6,519 nucleotides of DNA from an uncultured Angelakisella sp. (lineage in GTDB: Bacteria; Bacillota; Clostridia; Oscillospirales; Ruminococcaceae), in the NCBI GenBank assembly GCA_910585535.1, contig CAJUFK010000152.1, positions 1 through 6,519 on the forward strand, given 5' to 3'. Position 1 is the stretch's first letter; every line of letters starts with the position of its first letter. The translations under genes and the position numbers were made by a program. Below the pieces are notes generated by a model. That model saw only the letters and a list, made by a program, of their open reading frames with translations, made no database searches and was not told the DNA's origin. Positions 1 through 5,116 of this stretch are shown piece by piece.

Positions 1-22
1 GGCAGTTCCCCGGCGATGGCAG
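1..22 (-). repeat. Internal repeat copy in second flavodoxin domain
   Basis: This segment matches 601-622 at about 19 of 22 bases. On the minus strand both encode AIAGELP, and both follow an Asn-Asp-containing segment (residues 139-140 in domain 1). This is the residual sequence identity between the two flavodoxin domains of the same gene. It may reflect an ancient internal duplication or convergence on a family motif. Confidence 0.5.
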
Positions 23-1055
23 GGCGGTCGTTGTTTCTCTGCTCCTGCTGGGCCTGGTCGATGAGGGGCTGATGGTCGCGGGGGTAGGCGTTCTGTTCCA
101 CGATGCGGTAGCTGTCCGCCCCGGTCTCCCGCTGAATGATCCCCGCCATGTACTCCATGTTGCCCAGGGCCGTACCATTTGAGACCAGTACGCTGGCCCC
201 AGCGATAGCGTCCACACCGGTGGTGTCCACATCCTCCGGGACGGAGAAGTACACCACAAGGGCATTCGCTCCCGTCGATGCGGGTTCAGCCGAAGTGCCC
301 TCCGGAGCGGCGGGCTGGCTGGATCCATCGGCTTCCAGCTCCAGGCTGTTTACCCATTGGGTGACGGCGGACTCGTTCAGGTTTTCCCCGAACCGGCGTC
401 CCTGCATCCAGTTGGCGGCGGGAGCCATGCCCCGAAGGGTCTCCACGCTGCCCTCAATGCCGTCCGAGGTGGAGGTGCAGAAGGGGATGATGGTCTTGCC
501 GGAAAGGTCGGCGTTCTCCATAAAGTTCCAGACGATGCTGGGGGCCTCCCGCCACCACAGAGGATAGCCCAGGAAGATGGTGTCGTAGGCGGCAAGGTCG
601 GGAAGCTCCCCGGCGATGGCGGTGCGGTGGGCGGGGTCGTTGTGTTCGGTGTTTACCCGGCTGTCGGGATTTGTCCACCGCAGATCATCGCTGGTGTAAG
701 GCTCAGCAGGGGTCAGCTCGTAAAGCTCGGATCCGGCAGCAGTTGCAATGGTTTCCGCCACCGCCTTGGTGTTGCCGCTGGCAGAAAAGTAGAGGACCAG
801 GGTCTTACCGGTCTCCGGTTCAGCCGGAGCGGATTCGGAGGATGCCGAAGCTGGCTGGCTTTCCGAAGGTGCGGCGTCCGTTTTAGAAGCAGGATTTTCC
901 GAAGATGAAGAAGCCGGGCTGCCGGAGGGGGCCGCCGAAGAAGGCTGGCTCTGGGACGTACTGCCGGAGGAGGATTGCTGGCTGCATCCCGCCAACAGGG
1001 AAAGGGCGGTCATTCCCGCTAAAACAAAGGTGAAAAATCTCTTGAACTGGGACAT
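1..1055 (-). CDS. Lipoprotein with tandem flavodoxin-like domains (3' end outside window)
   Basis: The reading frame is open from the ATG at 1055 to the left edge (351 codons, no stop), so the C-terminus is missing. Residues 1-24 form a lipoprotein signal peptide (Lys/Arg near the N-terminus, hydrophobic stretch, lipobox LLAGC with Cys24). Residues 25-82 are a Ser/Ala/Pro/Glu-rich linker typical of surface-anchored Firmicutes lipoproteins. Residues 84-240 are a flavodoxin-type domain: the FMN phosphate loop is YFSASGNTKAVAE (89-101), followed by LGYPLWWREAP (162-172) and TIIPFCTSTSDG (188-199). A second linker (241-263) leads to a second flavodoxin-like domain starting at ALVVYFS (265-271), cut by the window edge. 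The likely role is FMN-dependent redox chemistry on the outer face of the membrane; partner and substrate are unknown. An AAGGAG ribosome site (1069-1064) lies 8 nt before the ATG. The gene has its own promoter, behind the terminator of the six-gene unit. Confidence 0.88.
   Translation of the reverse strand, partial: MSQFKRFFTFVLAGMTALSLLAGCSQQSSSGSTSQSQPSSAAPSGSPASSSSENPASKTDAAPSESQPASASSESAPAEPETGKTLVLYFSASGNTKAVAETIATAAGSELYELTPAEPYTSDDLRWTNPDSRVNTEHNDPAHRTAIAGELPDLAAYDTIFLGYPLWWREAPSIVWNFMENADLSGKTIIPFCTSTSDGIEGSVETLRGMAPAANWMQGRRFGENLNESAVTQWVNSLELEADGSSQPAAPEGTSAEPASTGANALVVYFSVPEDVDTTGVDAIAGASVLVSNGTALGNMEYMAGIIQRETGADSYRIVEQNAYPRDHQPLIDQAQQEQRNNDRPAIAGEL
601..622 (-). repeat. Internal repeat copy in first flavodoxin domain
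   Basis: Partner of the 1-22 segment. It encodes AIAGELP (residues 146-152), just before the beta-strand DTIFLGYP in the first domain. By analogy, the part of the second domain cut off at the left edge should continue into a similar strand and a YP-containing loop. Confidence 0.5.
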
Positions 1056-1063
1056 CGTTTGTT

Positions 1064-1069
1064 CTCCTT
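1064..1069 (-). promoter_or_regulatory. Ribosome binding site of the flavodoxin lipoprotein gene
   Basis: AAGGAG on the minus strand, 8 nt upstream of the ATG at 1055. It fixes the start, and the encoded protein then begins directly with a lipoprotein signal peptide. Confidence 0.8.
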
Positions 1070-1098
1070 TCAGACGGAAAATGTTTTTCCATGTCTCT

Positions 1099-1127
1099 AT
1101 TATAAAAAAATCGAGACTCCCGGAGAA
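1099..1127 (-). promoter_or_regulatory. Sigma-70-like promoter of the flavodoxin lipoprotein gene
   Basis: A perfect TATAAT -10 box lies at 1104-1099 (minus strand). Seventeen nt upstream is a weak -35-like TTCTCC (1127-1122), which sits inside the loop of the preceding terminator hairpin. The predicted transcript start is near 1092, giving a leader of about 37 nt. The same boxes with the same spacing occur at 6206-6178, which makes a chance TATAAT at the end of a T-tract less likely. The weak -35 suggests help from an activator. Inferred from sequence only. Confidence 0.55.
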
Positions 1128-1136
1128 GTCTCGATT
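1104..1136 (-). terminator. Intrinsic terminator ending the six-gene unit
   Basis: A perfect 10-bp stem (1109-1118 with 1127-1136) closes an 8-nt loop. On the minus strand it is followed by a run of seven T (1110-1104). It begins about 30 nt past the stop codon of the CMD-like gene. On the plus strand no T-tract follows the hairpin, so it acts in one direction only. The T-tract runs straight into the next TATAAT box. Confidence 0.9.
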
Positions 1137-1166
1137 GGTTAGTGGGTTTATACCTTTGCGTTTATA

Positions 1167-1490
1167 CTATTCGCTATAAACTTCCTCCGCCATCCGCAGA
1201 GCAGCCCAGGCCTTGGGCCAGCCGGCATAGAAGGCCAGCTGGGTCAGCGCCTCCGCCATCTCCGCGGCGGTGACACCGTTGGCCTTTGCCCGCTGGATAT
1301 GGTGTAGCAGGGAGGAATCCAGGATACCGCTGGCCATCAGGGCGGAAACGGTGATGAGGCTGCGATCCCTGGGGGAGAGCTGCTCCTTCCTGGACCAGAC
1401 CTCCCCAAAGAGGACATCATCGTTGAGTTCGGCAAATTTAGGGGCAAATTCGCTCATGGCGTCTCTGCCCGCAGTTACTTTTTCCATCAT
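1167..1490 (-). CDS. Carboxymuconolactone decarboxylase-like (gamma-CMD/AhpD-fold) protein
   Basis: A 107-residue protein with the full gamma-CMD family pattern: LSPRDRSLITVSAL (38-51), the helical segment LLHHIQRAKANGVT (61-74) with its conserved His region, and EALTQLAFYAGWP (80-92), close to the usual small-CMD length. The family includes decarboxylases of the protocatechuate pathway and AhpD alkylhydroperoxidases, but many members are uncharacterised. This one has no cysteine at all, so the AhpD CxxC peroxidase mechanism is excluded. No other beta-ketoadipate gene is present, so the decarboxylase name should not be taken literally. It is probably a cytosolic oligomer. Two ATG codons lie in tandem (1490 and 1487); the first is chosen, with a GGAAGG site a few nt upstream. 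It is the last gene of the six-gene unit, 15 nt after the flavin reductase-like gene and before the terminator. Confidence 0.9.
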   Translation of the reverse strand: MMEKVTAGRDAMSEFAPKFAELNDDVLFGEVWSRKEQLSPRDRSLITVSALMASGILDSSLLHHIQRAKANGVTAAEMAEALTQLAFYAGWPKAWAALRMAEEVYSE

Positions 1491-1505
1491 AAAGCCTTCC
1501 TTTCC

Positions 1506-2063
1506 TTATTTCAGTTTCGCTCCGTCGCTGAAGGCGTTCCCAACTCTTTCCCCCAGCACCAGATAGCCGTTTCCTACCGGGTCAAAGGCGATAGCCCGGA
1601 GCTTGGCGGGGTCAGGCTTTCCGTCCTCCCCCAAAATCCGCTGGTCGGCGCTGACATTCACGATCTGCCCGATGATATTTCCGTCCTCGGTGACCTTCAG
1701 GAGCCTGCACTCCAGAGTCAGGGGAAATTCGTCGATGAGGGGAGCGTCCACAAATTCGCTCTTTGTGGTGTGCAGCCCCGCCTTTTCCAGCTTCCTTGGC
1801 TCCTGGTTGGCGGAAACCAGCCCCACATAGTCCGCCTCCGCCACATGGGCAACATCGGCAAAGCTGACGGTAAAGGCTCCTCTGGCCTTGATATTCCGGG
1901 TGGTCTTATGCCCCGCGCTGAGGCAGAGCTCCACCTTGTCCCGGTCATACAGACCGCCCCAGGCGGCGTTCATGGCGTCGGCAGTACCGTCCTCGCCATA
2001 GGTGCCGATGATGAGCACCGGCAGGGGATAAAACCAAGGATTTGCGCCAAAATTCTTTCTCAT
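1506..2063 (-). CDS. Flavin reductase family protein (FMN-binding split barrel)
   Basis: A 185-residue cytosolic protein of the flavin reductase-like/FMN-binding split-barrel family. Visible motifs are LPVLIIGTYGEDG (15-27) followed by DAMNAAWGG, then HKTTRNIKARGAFTVSFA (52-69), the FMN-contact and core region of this family, then AEADYVGL. Family members bind FMN and use NAD(P)H to reduce flavin or a bound substrate; the specific substrate is not predictable. Length is normal. The start is well supported by AGGAGG (2078-2073), 9 nt before the ATG. It sits 23 nt after the aldo/keto reductase and 15 nt before the CMD-like gene, inside one transcription unit. It could feed reduced flavin to a partner enzyme or act directly as a reductase. 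Confidence 0.9.
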   Translation of the reverse strand: MRKNFGANPWFYPLPVLIIGTYGEDGTADAMNAAWGGLYDRDKVELCLSAGHKTTRNIKARGAFTVSFADVAHVAEADYVGLVSANQEPRKLEKAGLHTTKSEFVDAPLIDEFPLTLECRLLKVTEDGNIIGQIVNVSADQRILGEDGKPDPAKLRAIAFDPVGNGYLVLGERVGNAFSDGAKLK

Positions 2064-2072
2064 TCTGATTTT

Positions 2073-2078
2073 CCTCCT
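2073..2078 (-). promoter_or_regulatory. Ribosome binding site of the flavin reductase-like gene
   Basis: A full AGGAGG on the minus strand, placed in the 23-nt gap after the aldo/keto reductase stop and 9 nt before the ATG at 2063. Confidence 0.85.
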
Positions 2079-2086
2079 AAAATGAT

Positions 2087-3061
2087 TTAATGGCCGCCGA
2101 ACACCAGCAGCTGCATGGCATCCAGCCTATGGTCGATCATAGCGATCTCTTCCGGGGTCAGCTGGATATTGGCGGCCTCAAAGTTTTCCTTCAGCCGCGG
2201 CTGTTTGCGGCTGCCGGGAATGGGGATGAGATACGGCTTTTTGCAGAGCATCCACGCCAGGGAGATCTGGGCGGGGGTGGCGTTCTTTGCCGCGGCCAGG
2301 TCATGGAGCATTTCCAGTAGCTCCTTGGCCCTTTCAAAGCCTTCGAGGGTGTACTGGGGCATCCCGCCGCGAAAGTCCGCTCCCGGCTCAAAGGTGCTGC
2401 CGGCGTTATACCTGCCGCTTAAAAAGCCGTTTGCCATGGGGGAGAAGGCCACATAGGCAATGCTCAGCTCCTCCAAAACGGGGAACAGTTTTTCATACCA
2501 TCGGGCCATCATGGAATAGCGGTTCTGGATGGCGGCCACCGGGCAGACAGTATGGGCACGGCGCAGATAATCTTCGTCCGTTTCCGAGATGCCCCAGGCC
2601 CGGATCTTCCCCTCCCTGATCAGCTCCTCCATCGTCCCCGCCACCTCCTCCGGGGAAACCTTGGGGTCGATGCGGTGCTGGTAGTAAAGGTCGATATAGT
2701 CGGTCCCAAGCCGCCGCAGGCTCCCCTCCAGGGCTTTTCGGATACTCTGGGGACGGCTGTCCAGGATCAGATGGTCGCCCCCGTGGGTGACACCACACTT
2801 ACTTGCCAGGATCACCCTATCCCGTACCGGCTTCAGGGCTTCTCCCACCACCTCTTCATTATAGGCTATGGTGCCGTCGGCGTAAACTCCGGTATAGCAC
2901 TCAGCGGTGTCAAAAAAGGTGTAGCCAATGTCCAAGGCAGCCTTCAGCACCTTGACGCCTTCCGATTTTGTCAGAGGCGCTCCGCTGGCGTGGGTGATGC
3001 CCATACAGCCAAGGCCCACCGGTGAGACCTTTATCCCGTTCCCCAAAACACGCTGGTTCAT
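2087..3061 (-). CDS. Aldo/keto reductase
   Basis: A 324-residue NAD(P)H-dependent oxidoreductase of the AKR superfamily ((beta/alpha)8 barrel, cytosolic), full length. The catalytic tetrad is visible: Asp51 (FFDTAE), Tyr56 (ECYTG), Lys88 (LASKCG) and His129 (YYQHRID). IPIPGSRKQPRLKEN near the C-terminus is the cofactor 2'-phosphate/adenine loop; its Ser-Arg-Lys suggests an NADPH preference. It resembles the Tas/YakC-type AKR group and probably reduces a carbonyl; the substrate is unknown. The ATG at 3061 was chosen because the protein then starts with the standard MNQRVLGNG strand and a GGAGG (3070-3066) lies 4 nt upstream. A GTG at 3097 would extend it by 12 residues with no family support. 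Its ATG overlaps the TGA of the RibD-like gene (ATGA), pointing to translational coupling. Confidence 0.95.
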   Translation of the reverse strand: MNQRVLGNGIKVSPVGLGCMGITHASGAPLTKSEGVKVLKAALDIGYTFFDTAECYTGVYADGTIAYNEEVVGEALKPVRDRVILASKCGVTHGGDHLILDSRPQSIRKALEGSLRRLGTDYIDLYYQHRIDPKVSPEEVAGTMEELIREGKIRAWGISETDEDYLRRAHTVCPVAAIQNRYSMMARWYEKLFPVLEELSIAYVAFSPMANGFLSGRYNAGSTFEPGADFRGGMPQYTLEGFERAKELLEMLHDLAAAKNATPAQISLAWMLCKKPYLIPIPGSRKQPRLKENFEAANIQLTPEEIAMIDHRLDAMQLLVFGGH

Positions 3062-3783
3062 CTTTCCTCCGCTCCCTTCGCCTGGTACCGCAGCCACAGG
3101 CCGTCGCCGTCCAGCCGTTTTGCCTCCAGCAGAGAGAAGACGGCGGGCTGCTGGTTCGGCAGAAAATCAAACCGCTCAAAGCTGGAGACGGATCTGGTAT
3201 TCCCGTCCGCTACCGGGGCGACGACCAGGCTCACCTCGTCGATAAGCCCCCCTGCCAGAAAGGAGCCGTTGCTGTACCCGCCACCGGCCAGCATCAGCCG
3301 GTGGATCCCCAGCAGCGTTTTTGCCTTGTGAAGCAGCAGGGCGCAGTCCAGCCGCTCCTTTCCGGCAAAAAGATAAGAGACGCCAAAGCCCCGGAGATAG
3401 GCGAGGTAGTCCTCCGATACCTGCTCGGTCAGCACCTCCACCGCGTGGGCCTTGGGCCGGCCCTTTCTCTCGATATAGGCCCCGCTCCATGCCAGCTCCC
3501 CCTTGGGATCCACCGAAAGGATATAGTTTTTCACCTCGTTGGGAGCCAGCCAGTCCTCCTTGGGATAACGGGTAGGGCTGTGGGGAATATGGGGTTCCCA
3601 GCCGTCGGCAAAGCCTCCTGCCATGGTGACAGCGCCGTAAAGGGTGGCGTCACAGCGATAGAAGCTCCGCAGGTTTCCGTACTCGGTGCGGGCGGGGACA
3701 GCGGCGGGATGGCCCATAAAGGCCCCGTCGATCTTCCCGTCCATAGATACAAACATATGACAGACGACAAACGGTTTTTCCAC
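3058..3783 (-). CDS. Stand-alone RibD C-terminal/DHFR-like reductase
   Basis: A 241-residue protein matching the RibD C-terminal (DHFR-fold) domain. HMFVSMDGKIDG (9-20) is the first strand and cofactor-side motif. GGGYSNGSFLAGGLIDEVSL (167-186) followed by VVAPVADG is the characteristic C-terminal signature. In riboflavin synthesis this fold is an NADPH-dependent 5-amino-6-ribosylamino-uracil 5'-phosphate reductase. Here the N-terminal deaminase domain is absent and no other rib gene is nearby, so it is more likely a reductase of another small molecule (inference). A GTG start at 3783 is preferred: AAGGAGG (3795-3789) lies 5 nt upstream, and the protein then begins at the first strand. An ATG at 3813 would add 10 residues, lacks this site and would overlap the upstream gene. 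The gene starts 10 nt after the hydrolase stop and overlaps the aldo/keto reductase by 4 nt. Confidence 0.85.
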   Translation of the reverse strand: MEKPFVVCHMFVSMDGKIDGAFMGHPAAVPARTEYGNLRSFYRCDATLYGAVTMAGGFADGWEPHIPHSPTRYPKEDWLAPNEVKNYILSVDPKGELAWSGAYIERKGRPKAHAVEVLTEQVSEDYLAYLRGFGVSYLFAGKERLDCALLLHKAKTLLGIHRLMLAGGGYSNGSFLAGGLIDEVSLVVAPVADGNTRSVSSFERFDFLPNQQPAVFSLLEAKRLDGDGLWLRYQAKGAEER

Positions 3784-3788
3784 ACTTT

Positions 3789-3795
3789 CCTCCTT
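3789..3795 (-). promoter_or_regulatory. Ribosome binding site selecting the GTG start of the RibD-like gene
   Basis: AAGGAGG on the minus strand, 5 nt before GTG 3783-3781 and overlapping the TAA (3796-3794) of the upstream hydrolase. This site decides between GTG 3783 and the upstream ATG 3813. Confidence 0.8.
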
Positions 3796-5110
3796 ACTTC
3801 TCTGAAAACACATCCGTCAGAAAACGGTCGTACTCCTCCAGCCAGTCGCCCCGGCTGCCGAAGCCGTGGGGCATTCCGTCCAGCTGCAGCCGATGTACCG
3901 TGACGCCTGCCTCCTCGGCGGCGCTGGCGTTGGCCAGAAATTGGCGGTAAAAGGGATCCTCTGTTCCGTAGCAGTAGAAGGTGGGCGGCAGTTCCCCGGA
4001 GCGGAGAAGCTCCACATCGGTGGTCCCCACGCTGAGCCGCCCGTAGAAGGAATAGATCATCCCATCCGCAGCCGCATCGGCGGAAACAGCGTCCAGCCCA
4101 TCGGGGAGATAGCTGCTGTCCAGGGCGGCAGGGCTGACCGTACCGTCCCAATGCAGAAGCATCTCCCCGGCCAGAATGCCTCCGGCGGAAAAGCCCATCA
4201 CCGCAATATCTTCCGGATCGATGCCGTAAAGATCCGCGTTTTTGCGGACAAAACGCACCGCTCTGGCCAGGTCCAGCGCTCCCTCCTGCTGGGTATAGGG
4301 GCGCAGGCGGTAATCTACAACGAAGGCCTGATACCCTAACTTTGCCAGAGCCTCCGCCACAGGGGTCCCTTCATTCTCATCGCTGCGGAACTGAAAAGCC
4401 CCTCCGGCGCAGACCAGGACAGCCCCTTTGACAGAGGTCCCCTCCGGGACGGGGAAGCTGGTGATAGTGGGACGAAAATCCGGCTCGTCAAAGTAACCGC
4501 CGCTGTTCACCGTGTACTCGGTCACTGCCGGAGCGTTCCCCTCTTCCCACAGATAAAAGGTCTGACGGATACGGGGATCCGGCAGAGCGGTGAGAACAGT
4601 GTCTCCGCCCCTGGCAGGAGGCGGGGCCTCCTCTGCCTTTACCTCTTCGATATGGACCGGCTGGTCGTAGCCAAAAAAGATGCTCACATCCCCATCCAGC
4701 CGTCCGATAGCGGTCACCGGGACCACCGTTTCCTCCCGGTTGTCGTTGTAGATGATCGCGATGGAAGGCCCCTCATCCCAATAAGCGAGGCTTCCCAACT
4801 CGTAGGCGCGGGTGCGGACCGGGGCGTCCGTGATCCGCCGGGGCAGGTCAAAGGCTCTGGCATAGCCGGGAGCCGGGTCCCAGAGAGGGGCATCCAGGGG
4901 CAGCAGTTCCGCAAAAGCCTTGGCGGTCTCGTTGTCGAACAGCACCCCGGAGAGGACCGTCTCCCCGGCGGTAAGGGTGATCTCGGTCAGCGTTTCCTGG
5001 GGCTCCGGCGTTTTGTGGGCAACAGGTCCGCTGCTGTTTCCTCCGCAGGCGGCCAGTGCGGTGAGCAGGGCGGCGCAAAGGGCAAGGGGCAGGAGCTTTC
5101 GTACCATCAT
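3794..5110 (-). CDS. Lipoprotein with cyclophilin-like domain fused to alpha/beta hydrolase
   Basis: 438 residues. A lipoprotein signal peptide ends at lipobox LAAC (Cys22), so the protein is predicted to be anchored outside the membrane. Residues about 41-148 resemble the bacterial cyclophilin-like fold: ITLTAGETVLSGVLFDNETA (44-63), AFAELLPLD, a YELGSLAYWDEGPSIAIIY segment (103-121) and AIGRLDGDV. After a linker, residues about 195-438 form an alpha/beta hydrolase of the BD-FAE/acetyl-esterase type: oxyanion-hole region VCAGGAF (233-239), nucleophile elbow GFSAGG with Ser308, acid candidate Asp385 in GTEDPF, and His415 in GMPHGF. The predicted activity is ester hydrolysis at the cell surface; the substrate is unknown. 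The first of two tandem ATGs (5110, 5107) is used, 10 nt after GGAGGT. It lies 6 nt after the other lipoprotein hydrolase. The cyclophilin-like call is made from remembered family patterns and is less certain than the hydrolase call. Confidence 0.87.
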   Translation of the reverse strand: MMVRKLLPLALCAALLTALAACGGNSSGPVAHKTPEPQETLTEITLTAGETVLSGVLFDNETAKAFAELLPLDAPLWDPAPGYARAFDLPRRITDAPVRTRAYELGSLAYWDEGPSIAIIYNDNREETVVPVTAIGRLDGDVSIFFGYDQPVHIEEVKAEEAPPPARGGDTVLTALPDPRIRQTFYLWEEGNAPAVTEYTVNSGGYFDEPDFRPTITSFPVPEGTSVKGAVLVCAGGAFQFRSDENEGTPVAEALAKLGYQAFVVDYRLRPYTQQEGALDLARAVRFVRKNADLYGIDPEDIAVMGFSAGGILAGEMLLHWDGTVSPAALDSSYLPDGLDAVSADAAADGMIYSFYGRLSVGTTDVELLRSGELPPTFYCYGTEDPFYRQFLANASAAEEAGVTVHRLQLDGMPHGFGSRGDWLEEYDRFLTDVFSEK

Positions 5111-5116
5111 TTCTTG

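Larger units (their letters stand above)
1098..1166 (-). repeat. Terminator/promoter repeat element, copy A
   Basis: Copy A of an element of about 70 bp, also found at 6178-6244. Shared parts, read on the plus strand, are ATTATAAA followed by A-rich sequence, the hairpin CGAGAC...GAAGTCTCG followed by TTGGTT, a less similar stretch, and TACCTTTG (1151-1158) at the same distance from the hairpin as in copy B, followed by a TTATA block. Differences inside the hairpin are mostly compensated, since the stems still pair. Copy A also holds a direct repeat GTTTATAC at 1146-1153 and 1160-1167. Each copy lies at a junction between transcription units. Confidence 0.75.

Noticed and set aside
136..908. 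Long plus-strand open frames opposite the flavodoxin gene
   Set aside because: They lie antisense to a well-supported gene in GC-rich sequence, have low-complexity Gly/Pro/Arg/Ser-rich translations, and lack recognisable motifs and proper ribosome sites.
1109..1136. Hairpin as a bidirectional terminator
   Set aside because: On the plus strand the stem is followed by GGTTAGTGGG with no T-tract, and no plus-strand gene ends there.
3062..3097. GTG at 3097 as start of the aldo/keto reductase
   Set aside because: It adds 12 Gly/Glu-rich residues unlike the family N-terminus, while ATG 3061 gives the standard start and an ATGA overlap with the upstream gene.
3784..3813. ATG at 3813 as start of the RibD-like gene
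   Set aside because: It would overlap the upstream gene by 20 nt and has no ribosome site; GTG 3783 has AAGGAGG 5 nt upstream.
3022..3903. A 293-codon plus-strand open frame over the RibD-like gene
   Set aside because: It mirrors the codon structure of the minus-strand genes beneath it, spans two real genes, and encodes no recognisable domain.
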